A stretch of DNA of 52,953 bases from Bradyrhizobium agreste (GCF_016031625.1 NZ_JACCHP010000033.1:1-52953), one strand, 5' to 3'. Counted from the stretch's first letter, positions 32,684 to 41,531 are shown. A program made the numbers and translations. The notes: generated by a model from the sequence alone, not told the origin.

Positions 32684-34066
32684 ATGCCGCGCCTTAAGCA
32701 AGGCAGCCGCCTCTTCGACCGCGGCCCGGGAAGAGCCATCGTGAGGTCAGCATTGCGCCTTTTGCAGCTCGTCGCCGCCTTTGCGGCCCTCGCATTGGCC
32801 GCTCCCGCGCGGGCCGCCACCGAGATCGCGTTGTGGCACGCCATGTCGGGCGAGCTCGGAAGGCAGCTGGAAAGGCTCGCCGCTGACTTCAATGCCTCGC
32901 AGTCCAGCTACCGCATCGTGCCGGTCTACAAGGGCAATTACACCGAGACGGTGACGGCCGCGATCTTCGCCTTCCGCTCGCGCAGCCAGCCCGCCATCGT
33001 CCAGGTCAACGAGGTCGCCACCGCCACCATGACCGCGGCCAAGGGCGCGATCTACCCGGTGTTCAGCCTGATGCGGGACCAGGGCGAGCCGTTCTCGCTG
33101 GGCGATTATCTGCCCGCGGTCTCCGGCTACTACACCGATGCGACCGGCAATCTGCTGTCCTTCCCGTTCAATTCCTCGACGCCGATCCTCTATTACAACA
33201 AGACCATGTTCCGCGACGCGGGCCTCGACCCGGAGACGCCGCCGAAGACCTGGCCGGAATTGGGAGCGGCCGCCAAGCGCCTGCGCGACCGCGGCGCTCC
33301 TTGCGGCTTCACCACGTCATGGCCGTCCTGGATCCATGTCGAGAATTTCTCCGCCTTCCATAACCTGGCGGTAGCGAGCCGGGCGAACGGCTTCGCCGGG
33401 CTGGATGCGGAATTGACCATCAACAATCCGACGCTGGTGCATCACGTCGCGGCGCTCAGCGAGTGGCAGAAGTCCAGGCTGTTCGATTATAGCGGCCGCG
33501 GCCAGTCGGCCGAGCCGCGCTTCCAGAAGGGCGAGTGCGGCATCTTCATCGGCTCCTCGGCGACGCGCGCCGACATCAAGGCCAATTCGAAGTTCGAGAT
33601 CGGCTATAGCATGATGCCCTATTGGCCGGACGTTGCGGGCGCGCCGCAGAACTCGATCATTGGCGGCGCCACGCTGTGGGTGCTGCGCGACCGGCCGCGC
33701 GAGGAATACAAGGGCGTGGCGCGGTTCTTCGCCTATCTGTCGCAGCCCGGCGTGCAGGCCGCCTGGCACCAGAACACCGGCTATCTGCCTGTGACCCGCG
33801 CCGCCTTCGAGCTGACGCGCTCGCAAGGCTTCTACGAGCGCAATCCCGGCTCGGCGATCTCGTTCGAGCAGATCACGCTTCATCCGCCGACCGAGAACTC
33901 CAAGGGCATCCGGCTCGGCTCCTTCGTCCTGATCCGCGGCGTGATCGAGGACGAGCTCGAGCAGGCCTTCGCCGGCCACAAGAGCGCGCAAGCCGCACTC
34001 GATGCCGCCGTCGAGCGCGGCAACAAGCTCCTGCGCCAGTTCGAGCGCGCCAGCCCGGAGCGGTAG
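32684..34066 (+). CDS. Family 1 ABC solute-binding protein (UgpB-like)
   Basis: 460 residues from ATG 32684; a GTG at 32741 would give 441 and a better-shaped signal peptide (LRLLQLVAAFAALALAAPARA). Mature protein resembles UgpB, the sn-glycerol-3-phosphate binding protein: EIALWHAMSGELGRQLERLAADFN, LSFPFNSSTPILYYNKTMFRDAG and PFNSS-type ligand contacts. No UgpA, UgpE or UgpC genes lie in the window, so it is an orphan. It is divergent from the sensory operon with a 144-base shared gap, which makes it either a target of that regulator or a second ligand-binding input. Confidence 0.88.
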   Translation: MPRLKQGSRLFDRGPGRAIVRSALRLLQLVAAFAALALAAPARAATEIALWHAMSGELGRQLERLAADFNASQSSYRIVPVYKGNYTETVTAAIFAFRSRSQPAIVQVNEVATATMTAAKGAIYPVFSLMRDQGEPFSLGDYLPAVSGYYTDATGNLLSFPFNSSTPILYYNKTMFRDAGLDPETPPKTWPELGAAAKRLRDRGAPCGFTTSWPSWIHVENFSAFHNLAVASRANGFAGLDAELTINNPTLVHHVAALSEWQKSRLFDYSGRGQSAEPRFQKGECGIFIGSSATRADIKANSKFEIGYSMMPYWPDVAGAPQNSIIGGATLWVLRDRPREEYKGVARFFAYLSQPGVQAAWHQNTGYLPVTRAAFELTRSQGFYERNPGSAISFEQITLHPPTENSKGIRLGSFVLIRGVIEDELEQAFAGHKSAQAALDAAVERGNKLLRQFERASPER

Positions 34067-34116
34067 GAACGGAATAGAAGCTTGGCGTTGGCTGGAATGC
34101 GAGACCTTTCCACGTC

Positions 34117-34199
34117 GTCATGGCCGGGCTTGTCCCGGCCATCCACGCCTTGTGGCAGCGGAAGAACGTGGATGCCCGGGACAAGCCCGGGCATGACGA
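34117..34199. repeat. Dispersed palindromic repeat, family A
   Basis: Cleanest copy in the window: GTCATGGCCGGGCTTGTC at the left pairs with ...GACAAGCCCGGGCATGACGA at the right, with inner GGCCATCCACG/CGTGGATGCC arms. It sits 19 bases before the APH-family start. Confidence 0.85.
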
Positions 34200-34218
34200 A
34201 CTCAAACAGCAGCGCGCG

Positions 34219-35166
34219 ATGTCCATAAAACTCGCTGACCTCGCCGACGCCGCAAGCTTCCGCGCCTTCCGCTCCGTGTCCGCGCAATGGCTGCCGATCG
34301 CCCTCGACATCGCACGCAGCCACGGCCTCGACACCGGCTCGCCGCATGTGTTTGCGACCGGCACCAATCTCGTGGTCGGCCTCGGCGACAAGCTGATCCT
34401 GAAGATCTTTCCGCCGCTGCTCGCAGCGCAATTCGTCTCGGAGCGCGCCGCGCTGACGCAGCTCGCCGGTCGCTTGCCCCTGCCGATCCCCGAGATCGTC
34501 GCGGAGGGGATGCGCGACGGCTGGCCCTACCTCGCCATGACGCGTCTTGCCGGCACGCTCGGCTCGGAGGTGTGGCCGCAACTGCCGGAGCCGCAGAAGG
34601 AGCGCCTACTGCGCCAGATCGGCGAGACGATCGCCGCCGTGCAGCGCGTCCCTCTCGGGGAGCTCGCGTCCGTCGAGCCGCGCTGGGACGCGTTCATGCA
34701 CGCCCAGATGCAAGGCTGTAAGGCGCGGCATGAGCGTCTTGGCCTTGCACCAAAATTCCTCGCCGGTCTCGACGATCTCCTCCGCGACGCCGCAAAACTG
34801 ATCCCGATGGACGCACCGCCAGTGATTCTGATCGGCGAATACATCCCCGAGAACTTTCTGCTCGCCTGCGATGACGGCCAGTGGTCGCTCGCAGGTCTGT
34901 TCGATTTCGGCGACGTTCTCGCGGGATGGCGCGACTACGATCTGCTCGGCCCCAGCGCCTTCATGGCGGCGGGCCGTCCGCGCCGGGTGAAGAGCCTGCT
35001 CGAAGGCTTCGGCTATGCCAGGCTGGACTTTGCGCACAAGCGCCGCCTGATGGCCCTGATGCTGCTGCACCGCGCCAGCGACCTCAACAGCCACATCTGC
35101 ATCGAGGGCTGGCAGGAGAGGGCGGGGGATCTGATCGAGCTGCAGGAGCTGATCTGGCCGGGCTGA
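34219..35166 (+). CDS. APH-fold phosphotransferase family protein
   Basis: 315 residues from ATG 34219; the frame continues upstream only through the family A repeat. Aminoglycoside/choline kinase-like fold: N-terminal ATP-binding lobe with VFATGTNLVVGLGDKLILKIFPP, and the C-lobe with a degenerate catalytic loop, ILIGEYIPENFLL, in place of HGDLHxxNxL, followed by LAGLFDFGDVLAGWRDYDLLGPSAF, where D in the DFGD metal-binding site is present. The catalytic-loop Asp is replaced by Glu (GEYIPEN), so kinase activity is uncertain. Substrate unknown. No operon partners. Confidence 0.8.
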   Translation: MSIKLADLADAASFRAFRSVSAQWLPIALDIARSHGLDTGSPHVFATGTNLVVGLGDKLILKIFPPLLAAQFVSERAALTQLAGRLPLPIPEIVAEGMRDGWPYLAMTRLAGTLGSEVWPQLPEPQKERLLRQIGETIAAVQRVPLGELASVEPRWDAFMHAQMQGCKARHERLGLAPKFLAGLDDLLRDAAKLIPMDAPPVILIGEYIPENFLLACDDGQWSLAGLFDFGDVLAGWRDYDLLGPSAFMAAGRPRRVKSLLEGFGYARLDFAHKRRLMALMLLHRASDLNSHICIEGWQERAGDLIELQELIWPG

Positions 35167-35175
35167 GCGCTGCTC

Positions 35176-35279
35176 GTCATTCCGGGGCGCGCGCAGCGCG
35201 AACCCGGAATCCATTTCTCTACACGCGCTGCGGCCCGATGGATTCCGGGTTTGATGCTCCGCATCGCCCCGGAATGACG
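35176..35279. repeat. Dispersed palindromic repeat, family B
   Basis: CGTCATTCCGGGGCGCGCGC at the left and CGCCCCGGAATGACG at the right; a copy of the element at 19473 and 48917. Confidence 0.8.
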
Positions 35280-35380
35280 GCTGGGGGCCGGATGCGCGCG
35301 CCGGTTGGGCAGGGGCTGGGCGGCGCCTCCACAATGAGCTCTCAAGCGGGGCAGACTAATTTTTGCGCAATTGCCCGTCT

Positions 35381-35390
35381 TTGTATGCAA
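35381..35390. promoter_or_regulatory. Candidate GntR/FCD operator TTGTATGCAA
   Basis: Half-symmetric TTGTATGCAA resembles the TnGTnnnACnA type recognised by FadR-subfamily GntR proteins, such as the one encoded at 43324. A related element lies at 46241-46254, in front of atzF. Confidence 0.3.
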
Positions 35391-35402
35391 TCGCGGGCGC
35401 AG

Positions 35403-35434
35403 TGCAGAGCGGTGAAAATACGAGATACTCTGCA
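35403..35434. promoter_or_regulatory. Inverted repeat upstream of the sigma-54 promoter, possible activator site
   Basis: TGCAGAG (35403-35409) and CTCTGCA (35428-35434) are 18 bases apart. They lie about 65-100 bases before the predicted start of transcription, the usual zone for sigma-54 activators. They do not match the NtrC consensus. Confidence 0.35.
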
Positions 35435-35474
35435 TTATCAGTTGTTTAGAGAGAATTTAGTCTCCCGTTAAGCC

Positions 35475-35491
35475 TTGGCACAAACCTTGCG
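35475..35491 (+). promoter_or_regulatory. Sigma-54 (RpoN) promoter of the ABC-transporter operon
   Basis: TTGGCAC-N5-TTGC with GG at 35477-35478 and GC at 35489-35490, the exact -24/-12 spacing. Transcription would begin near 35501, 32 bases before the ATG at 35534. Confidence 0.75.
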
Positions 35492-35533
35492 AATCCAGCT
35501 CCAACCAAAAAACTTTTGCGTTGGAGCGATTTC

Positions 35534-37153
35534 ATGAAGCGCCGCGATTTCCTCAAATCCGTTTCCGGGTTGGCCGCTGGCGCGGCGCTTCCGGCCATGC
35601 CGTCCGTGATCTCCCCGGCCAAGGCCGATGCCCGCTCGGAGACGCTGCTGATCGTCTCGGAGGGCGGCCCCAACAATCTCGATATCCATGGCGTCGGCAC
35701 CAACGTGCCCGGCTATGAAGTCTCCTGGAATTGCTACGACCGCCTGATCAGCCACGAGATGAAGAGCGGCCCGGGCGGGGTGCCCTATTACGACCGCGAC
35801 AAGTTCAAGGGCGAGCTCGCCGACGACATGAAGATCGACGACATGTCGGTCACCTTCAAGCTGAAGAAGAACGCCAAATTCCACGACGGCACGCCGGTCA
35901 CGGCGAAAGACGTGAAATGGTCGCTCGACCGCGCCGTCAGCGTCGGCGGCTTCCCGACCTTCCAGATGAGCGCGGGCTCGCTGACCAAGGCCGAGCAGTT
36001 CGTCGTGCTCGACGATCACACCGTGCGCGTCGACTTCCTGAAGAAGGACAGGCTGACGATCCCCGATCTCGCGGTCATCGTGCCCTGCATCGTCAATTCC
36101 GAGCTGGTGAAGAAGAACGCCAGCGAGAAGGACCCATGGGGTCTCGAATACACCAAGCAGCAGACCGCCGGCTCCGGCGCCTACAAGGTGACGAAGTGGA
36201 CCGCGGGCACCGAAGTCATCATGGAGCGCAACGACGACTGGGTCGGCGGTCCGCTTCCCAAGATCAAGCGCGTGATCTGGCGCATGGTGCCGCAGGCGGG
36301 TAACCGCCGCGCGCTGCTCGAGCGCGGCGATGCCGACATTTCCTATGAGTTGCCGTTCAAGGATTTCCAGGAGATGAAGGCGAACGGCAAGCTCAACGTG
36401 GTGTCGCTGCCGTTCTCCAACGGCATTCAATATATCGGCATGAACGTGACCAAGCCGCCGTTCGATAACGTCAAGGTGCGGCAGGCCATGGCCTATGCCA
36501 TGCCGTACCAGAAGATCATGGACGCCGTGCTGTTCGGCCTCGGCAATCCCATGTTCGGCGCAAAGGACAAGGCGACCGAAGTCGCCTGGCCGCAGCCACA
36601 CAAGTTCAACACCGACATGGAGAAGGCGAAGGCGCTATTGGCCGAGGCCGGCTATGCCAACGGTTTCGAGACCACGATCTCGTTCGATCTCAATTTCGCC
36701 GGCGTCAACGAGCCGCTCTGCGTGCTGGTGCAGGAGAGCCTCGCCCAGCTCGGCATCAAGACCACCATCAACAAGGTGCCCGGCGCCAACTGGCGCACCG
36801 AGCTCAACAAGAAAGAGATGCCGCTGTTCACCAACGTGTTCTCGGGCTGGCTCGATTACCCGGAGTACTTCTTCTACTGGTGCTATCACGGCAACAATTC
36901 CGTGTTCAACACCATGAGCTACAAGTCGGCGGCGATGGACAAGTTCATCGACGGCGCGCGCACGGCGGCAGCCACCGGCGACAAGGCCGCCTACGATGCC
37001 GACGTGAAGGGCTTCGTCGATCTCGCCTTCGCCGACATCCCGCGCATCCCGCTGTATCAGCCGTTCGTCAACGTCGCTATGCAGAAGAACGTCACGGGCT
37101 ATCAGTACTGGTTCCACCGCCGGCTCGACTATCGCGCGATGGCGAAGGGGTGA
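35534..37153 (+). CDS. Peptide-type ABC transporter substrate-binding protein (DppA/family 5), Tat-exported
   Basis: 539 residues from ATG 35534, GGAG 8 bases upstream. Twin-arginine signal: MKRRDFLKSVSGLAAGAALP, cleaved near ADA. Family 5 binding-protein features: FKLKKNAKFHDGTPVTAKDVKWSLDRA, the PPFDNVKVRQAMAYAM motif and a C-terminal DYRAMAKG end. Tat export suggests it folds, perhaps with a cofactor or ligand, before export. Family 5 proteins bind peptides, nickel or other large solutes. First gene of an operon with two permeases and a fused ATPase, under a sigma-54 promoter, so the ligand is probably a nitrogen source; the downstream genes point to a carboxylated urea/biuret-type compound. 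Confidence 0.9.
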   Translation: MKRRDFLKSVSGLAAGAALPAMPSVISPAKADARSETLLIVSEGGPNNLDIHGVGTNVPGYEVSWNCYDRLISHEMKSGPGGVPYYDRDKFKGELADDMKIDDMSVTFKLKKNAKFHDGTPVTAKDVKWSLDRAVSVGGFPTFQMSAGSLTKAEQFVVLDDHTVRVDFLKKDRLTIPDLAVIVPCIVNSELVKKNASEKDPWGLEYTKQQTAGSGAYKVTKWTAGTEVIMERNDDWVGGPLPKIKRVIWRMVPQAGNRRALLERGDADISYELPFKDFQEMKANGKLNVVSLPFSNGIQYIGMNVTKPPFDNVKVRQAMAYAMPYQKIMDAVLFGLGNPMFGAKDKATEVAWPQPHKFNTDMEKAKALLAEAGYANGFETTISFDLNFAGVNEPLCVLVQESLAQLGIKTTINKVPGANWRTELNKKEMPLFTNVFSGWLDYPEYFFYWCYHGNNSVFNTMSYKSAAMDKFIDGARTAAATGDKAAYDADVKGFVDLAFADIPRIPLYQPFVNVAMQKNVTGYQYWFHRRLDYRAMAKG

Positions 37154-37159
37154 CGAGGC

Positions 37160-37249
37160 GAATAGGGAGTGGCGAATAGCGAATAGGGGAGCAGGGATCA
37201 TGACGGTCAACCGCGAACGACTATTCGCCATTCGCTACTCGCCACTCGC
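37160..37249. repeat. GAATAG-type hairpin repeat between dppA- and dppB-like genes
   Basis: GGAGTGGCGAATAGCGAATAG at the left pairs with CTATTCGCCATTCGCTACTC-type sequence at the right. Similar GAATAG/GAGTAGCGAATAG hairpins are common in rhizobial intergenic regions. It sits inside the transporter operon. Confidence 0.7.
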
Positions 37250-37267
37250 AAGCGCGGAGCGCTGCCG

Positions 37268-38281
37268 ATGCTGACCATGATCGGCAAGCGCCTGATGTTC
37301 GCGATCCCCTCGCTGATCGGCGTCGTCATCGTCACCTTCCTGCTGACGCGCGCGCTGCCGGGCGATCCCGCCGCCTACTTTGCCGGCCCCGCCGCGACGA
37401 AAGAAGCCGTCGAGCAGATCCGGAAAAAGCTCGGCTTCGACAAGCCACTGATCGAGCAGTTCTTCCGCTACGCCAACGATCTCGCGCACGGCGATTTCGG
37501 CAACTCGCTGACGACGGGCCAGCCCGTCGCTACCGAGATCCGCAACCGCCTGCCGGCCTCGGCCGAGCTGACGCTGCTCGGCCTCTTCGTGTCCATTGCG
37601 ATCGCCATTCCGCTCGGCGTGCTGGCGGCAACGCGGCCGGGATCATGGATCGACCATCTCTGTCGGGTGACGACCACGGCCGGCGTCTCGCTGCCGGTGT
37701 TCTTCACCGGCCTCGTGCTGGTCTATGTCTTCTACTTCCGGCTGGGCTGGTCGCCGGCGCCGCTCGGCCGCCTCGACGTGTTTTACAGCGCGCCGCCGAC
37801 GGTGACAGGCTTCTATCTGATCGACACCTTGATCGCGCGCGATTATGAAGCGTTCCGCTCGGCACTGAGCCAGTTGATTCTTCCCGCAACGACGCTTGCG
37901 ATCTTCTCGCTGGCGCCGATCGCGCGCATGACCCGCGCCTCCATGCTCGCGGTGCTCGCATCCGAATTCGTCCGCACCGCGCGCGCCAGCGGCCTGTCGC
38001 CGGCAACCGTGATCGTCACCTACGCGTTCCGTAATGCGATGCTGCCCGTGATCACCACGCTCAGCATGGTGTTCTCGTTCCTGCTCGGGGCCAACGTGCT
38101 GGTGGAGAAGGTGTTCGCCTGGCCCGGCATCGGTTCCTACGCGGTGGAAGCGCTGATCTCTTCGGACTTCGCGCCGGTGCAGGGTTTTGTGCTGACCATG
38201 GCGGTGATGTACGTGCTGCTCAATCTCGTGATCGACATTTTGTACGGCGTGATCGATCCCCGCGTCAGGTTGGAGGGCTAG
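37268..38281 (+). CDS. Peptide-type ABC transporter permease (DppB-like)
   Basis: 337 residues, six membrane segments. The family BPD_transp_1 EAA loop is ASEFVRTARASGLSPATVIVTYAFRNAMLPVIT, where the G in ASGLSP contacts the ATPase. N-terminal signature LLTRALPGDPAAYFAGPAATKE is typical of DppB. It forms the inner-membrane channel with the next gene product. The gap to the binding protein is 114 bases, filled by the GAATAG repeat, so a transcript starting at the sigma-54 promoter would read through it. Confidence 0.95.
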   Translation: MLTMIGKRLMFAIPSLIGVVIVTFLLTRALPGDPAAYFAGPAATKEAVEQIRKKLGFDKPLIEQFFRYANDLAHGDFGNSLTTGQPVATEIRNRLPASAELTLLGLFVSIAIAIPLGVLAATRPGSWIDHLCRVTTTAGVSLPVFFTGLVLVYVFYFRLGWSPAPLGRLDVFYSAPPTVTGFYLIDTLIARDYEAFRSALSQLILPATTLAIFSLAPIARMTRASMLAVLASEFVRTARASGLSPATVIVTYAFRNAMLPVITTLSMVFSFLLGANVLVEKVFAWPGIGSYAVEALISSDFAPVQGFVLTMAVMYVLLNLVIDILYGVIDPRVRLEG

Positions 38282-38284
38282 GTT

Positions 38285-39184
38285 ATGAGCTCCGTTGCGC
38301 CAGCTGTTGAACCTGTCGGTCCCGCCCGCACGTCAGGCCTCGTCGCGATTTTTGAACAGACCCGTTACGTCCTCAGCGAGAACAAGGTCACGGGCTTTGC
38401 CTTCGCGCTGCTCCTGATCATCGTGTTCGCCGCGCTGTTCGGCCCCTATGTCGTGCCCTACGATCCGCTCGCCTCCGACACGGCCGCCGCGTTGAAACCA
38501 CCGTCCGCGGCACACTGGTTCGGCACCGACCAGCTCGGCCGCGATATCTTCAGCCGCGTGATCGTCGCCACGCGCCTCGACGTCTTCATCGCGGTCGCCT
38601 CGGTGGCGCTGGTGTTCCTGATGGGCGGCCTCGCCGGCATTGCGGCCGGCTATTTCGGCGGCTGGACCGATCGCGTCGTCGGCCGCATCGCCGACACCAT
38701 CATGGCCTTTCCGCTGTTCGTGCTGGCGATGGGCATCGTCGCCGCGCTGGGCAATACCGTGCAGAACATCATCCTGGCCACCGCCATCGTCAACTTCCCG
38801 CTCTATGCCCGCGTCGCGCGCGCCGAGGCCAATGTCCGCCGCAATGCCGGTTTCGTGCAGGCCGCGCGTCTCTCCGGCAACGGCGAATTCCGCATTCTCT
38901 TGGTGCACATCCTGCCGAACATCATGCCGATCATGATCGTGCAGATGTCGCTGACCATGGGCTACGCCATCCTCAACGCCGCCGGCCTCTCCTTCATCGG
39001 CCTCGGCGTCCGCCCGCCGACCGCCGAATGGGGCATCATGGTCGCCGAAGGCGCGGGCTTCATGGTGTCGGGCGAATGGTGGATCGCGCTCTTCCCCGGC
39101 CTTGCTCTGATGGTTGCCGTGTTCTGCTTCAACCTCCTCGGCGACGGCCTGCGCGACATCGTCGACCCCCAGCGGAGGACGTGA
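38285..39184 (+). CDS. Peptide-type ABC transporter permease (DppC-like)
   Basis: 299 residues, six membrane segments. DppC-type N terminus (FGPYVVPYDPLASD...FGTDQLGRDIFSRV) and EAA loop with NAGFVQAARLSGNGEFRILLVHILPN. GGAGGG 9 bases before the ATG lies inside the end of the DppB gene, 3 bases apart, so the two are translationally linked. It pairs with the DppB-like permease to make the membrane channel. Confidence 0.95.
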   Translation: MSSVAPAVEPVGPARTSGLVAIFEQTRYVLSENKVTGFAFALLLIIVFAALFGPYVVPYDPLASDTAAALKPPSAAHWFGTDQLGRDIFSRVIVATRLDVFIAVASVALVFLMGGLAGIAAGYFGGWTDRVVGRIADTIMAFPLFVLAMGIVAALGNTVQNIILATAIVNFPLYARVARAEANVRRNAGFVQAARLSGNGEFRILLVHILPNIMPIMIVQMSLTMGYAILNAAGLSFIGLGVRPPTAEWGIMVAEGAGFMVSGEWWIALFPGLALMVAVFCFNLLGDGLRDIVDPQRRT

Positions 39185-39249
39185 TGGTTGGTCTTCAGTC
39201 AGCGGCGAGCGAAGCGAGACTGACCGGTGAGGAGGGCACTGTCTTCTCG

Positions 39250-39394
39250 CTCCCTCCCCCCTTGTGGGGGAGGGTTGGGGAGGGGGGTAGCCCAGGAAAA
39301 GGTGTCTGTGGGATGGATGTTGCGGTGCTCGCATGCGGAGAGAGCCCCCGTGTGGCACCCCCCTCCCTGCCCCTCCCCCACAAGGGGGGAGGGA
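39250..39394. repeat. Dispersed palindromic repeat, family E
   Basis: CTCCCTCCCCCCTTGTGGGG at the left and CCCCACAAGGGGGGAGGGA at the right: the family E element with TTGTGGG in place of TTGCGGG. It occupies the 328-base gap between the DppC-like and ATPase genes inside the operon. Confidence 0.8.
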
Positions 39395-39512
39395 ATGAGA
39401 GAGCGGCGCCCGCCTCACGCGCAAATTCCTGGCCGAAATTCTCCAATGATTTCAGTCGCCATTCTACTGTGCATGGGGTTGTTTTCGAATGTTTGAGTGA
39501 CGGGAGGCGTCC

Positions 39513-41336
39513 ATGACCGCCCAGCCGCTGCTCGACGTCCGGGACCTCACGGTCGAATTCACCACCCGCCGCGGCATCGTCAAGGCGGTGCAGCACGTCA
39601 ACATCTCCGTGGCCAAGGGCGAGACGCTCGCCATCGTCGGCGAGTCCGGCTCCGGCAAGTCGGTGACCTCCTACGCGGTGATGCGCATCCTCGACCGCGC
39701 CGGCAAGATCGCCGAGGGCTCGGTGCTGTTCTCCGGCATCGACGTCAAGGCGGCGACCGAAGACCAGATGCGCGATCTGCGCGGCCGCGAAGTCTCGATG
39801 ATCTTCCAGAACCCGCGCGCCGCGCTGAACCCGATCCGGAAAGTGGGCGATCAGATCGAGGACGTCCTGCGCACCCATGTGCAGCAGGCCCAGGTGGCCG
39901 ATCACGGCGAGAAGGCGATCGAGGCGCTGGAGCAGGTCAAGATCGCCCGCCCGCGCGAGCGCTACCACGCCTACCCGTTCGAGCTGTCGGGCGGCATGTG
40001 CCAGCGCGTCGTCATCGCGCTCGCGCTCGCCTGCAATCCGCAGCTCCTGATCGCGGACGAGCCGACCACGGGCCTCGACGTCACCACGCAGAAGGCGGTG
40101 ATGGACCTGATCGTCGAGCTGACCAAGCGCCGCGCGATGTCGACCATCCTGATCACCCACGATCTTGGCCTCGCTGCCGCCTATTGCGACCGCGTCGTCG
40201 TCATGGAGAAGGGCCGCGTCGTCGAGACCGCCACGGCCGCCGACATTTTTGCGAACCCGCAGCACCCCTATACGAAGAAGCTGATGCGCGCGACGCCGCG
40301 GCTCGGGGTGAGCTTGCGAGATCTGCTGCCGGAAGAGGAAGCGAGCGCCTCGCAATCCTTCTCCGTCATGGCCGGGCTTGACCCGCCTGCGGGGCCGAAG
40401 CCCCTTCGGCGCGGCGAAGGCCCGGCCATCCATCACGCTTCGCAAGATTCGTCTCAGTCGATGGACCCCCGGGTCAAGCCCGGGGGTGACGAGAATCCAA
40501 AGCTTCTCCTCCGCGTCGACAAGCTCGTCAAAGAATATCCGCGCCAAGGCGCCACCGCCGTGCTCGGCAAACTGTTCGGCCGCAAGCCGCCGGTGGAGCC
40601 GGACGTGTTCCGCGCCGTCGATGGCATCAGCTTTGCGATCGGCCAGGGCGAGAGCGTCGGCCTCGTCGGCGAATCCGGTTGCGGCAAATCGACGACGTCG
40701 ATGATGGTGATGCGTCTGCTCGACCAGACCTCCGGCCTGATCCAGTTCGACGGCGAGGACATCTCCGGCATTGCGCCCGCCGCCTTCGCCCGGCTGCCGC
40801 AGCGCAGCCGCATCCAGATGGTGTTCCAGGACCCGACCGACAGCCTCAACCCGCGCTTCACCGCCGCGCGCGCCATCGCCGACCCGATCATGCAATTGGG
40901 CGACATCAGGGGACGCGACGCGCTGCGCGCCCGCTGCGAGGAGCTCGCCACCATGGTCGGCCTGCCGCACAATCTGCTCGACCGCTTCCCGCACCAATTG
41001 TCCGGCGGCCAGAAGGCCCGCGTCGGTATCGCCCGGGCGATCGCGCTGCATCCCAAGCTCGTGATCCTGGACGAGCCGACCGCGGCGCTGGACGTCTCCG
41101 TGCAGGCGGTGGTGTTGAACCTGCTGCAGGACCTCAAGGCGCGGCTAGGTATGAGCTATCTGTTCGTCTCGCATGATTTGAATGTGGTGCGCCTGCTGTG
41201 CGATCGTGTCATTGTGATGCGGACCGGACGGATCGTCGAGGAAGGCTCTTCCGAGCAGGTGCTCGGCGATCCCAAGGACGACTACACCAAGGAGCTGCTG
41301 ACGGCGATCCCGCATCCGCCGTTGCCGGTGCACTGA
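39513..41336 (+). CDS. Fused DppDF-type ABC transporter ATP-binding protein with repeat-encoded linker
   Basis: 607 residues with two complete ATPase domains. Domain 1: Walker A GESGSGKS (43-50), signature LSGGMCQR (158-165), Walker B LLIADEP (178-184). Domain 2: Walker A GESGCGKS (386-393), signature LSGGQKAR, Walker B LVILDEPTAALD. In most relatives these are fused directly or separate. Here residues about 285-327 of the linker (VMAGLDPPAGPKPLRR...VKPGGDE) are encoded by a family A intergenic repeat. It powers the transporter made by the two permeases. Followed 15 bases later by the atzG-like gene. Confidence 0.92.
   Translation: MTAQPLLDVRDLTVEFTTRRGIVKAVQHVNISVAKGETLAIVGESGSGKSVTSYAVMRILDRAGKIAEGSVLFSGIDVKAATEDQMRDLRGREVSMIFQNPRAALNPIRKVGDQIEDVLRTHVQQAQVADHGEKAIEALEQVKIARPRERYHAYPFELSGGMCQRVVIALALACNPQLLIADEPTTGLDVTTQKAVMDLIVELTKRRAMSTILITHDLGLAAAYCDRVVVMEKGRVVETATAADIFANPQHPYTKKLMRATPRLGVSLRDLLPEEEASASQSFSVMAGLDPPAGPKPLRRGEGPAIHHASQDSSQSMDPRVKPGGDENPKLLLRVDKLVKEYPRQGATAVLGKLFGRKPPVEPDVFRAVDGISFAIGQGESVGLVGESGCGKSTTSMMVMRLLDQTSGLIQFDGEDISGIAPAAFARLPQRSRIQMVFQDPTDSLNPRFTAARAIADPIMQLGDIRGRDALRARCEELATMVGLPHNLLDRFPHQLSGGQKARVGIARAIALHPKLVILDEPTAALDVSVQAVVLNLLQDLKARLGMSYLFVSHDLNVVRLLCDRVIVMRTGRIVEEGSSEQVLGDPKDDYTKELLTAIPHPPLPVH
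40365..40493. repeat. Dispersed repeat family A inside the ABC ATPase coding sequence
   Basis: 129 bases that begin GTCATGGCCGGGCTTGAC and end with the inverse GGTCAAGCCCGGGGGTGACGAG, matching the intergenic copies at 5463 and 34117. The length is a multiple of three and no stop is created, so the reading frame passes through it. Confidence 0.85.
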
Positions 41337-41351
41337 TTGCTGGGACGCGTG

Positions 41352-41531
41352 ATGGCCGAACCCCTGGACGACTATATCGACGCATTATCGAAGGCGCTGG
41401 CGCTGCCGATCGAGGAGGCCTGGCGGCCCGCCGTGCGCGCCAACCTCGAGGTGTCGCTGCGGCTTGGCCGTCTGGTCGACGAATTCGCGCTGCCGGACGA
41501 GACCGAGCCGGCGCCGATCTTCACGGCCTGA
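41352..41531 (+). CDS. atzG: AtzG-like small amidase partner (DUF4089)
   Basis: 59 residues. The sequence MAEPLDDYIDALSKALALPIEEAW and the LEVSLRLGRLVDEFALPDETEPAPIF end match DUF4089, the small protein AtzG (HpxX in Klebsiella) that binds the AtzE amidase to form a stable heterotetramer. It ends 4 bases before the amidase start, as in other atzG-atzE pairs. The gene is easily missed because of its size. A start at 41337 would add five residues. Confidence 0.85.
   Translation: MAEPLDDYIDALSKALALPIEEAWRPAVRANLEVSLRLGRLVDEFALPDETEPAPIFTA

Noticed and set aside
35403..35434. NtrC binding site
   Set aside because: The dyad TGCAGAG/CTCTGCA does not fit the NtrC consensus TGCACC-N5-GGTGCA; kept only as a possible activator site.
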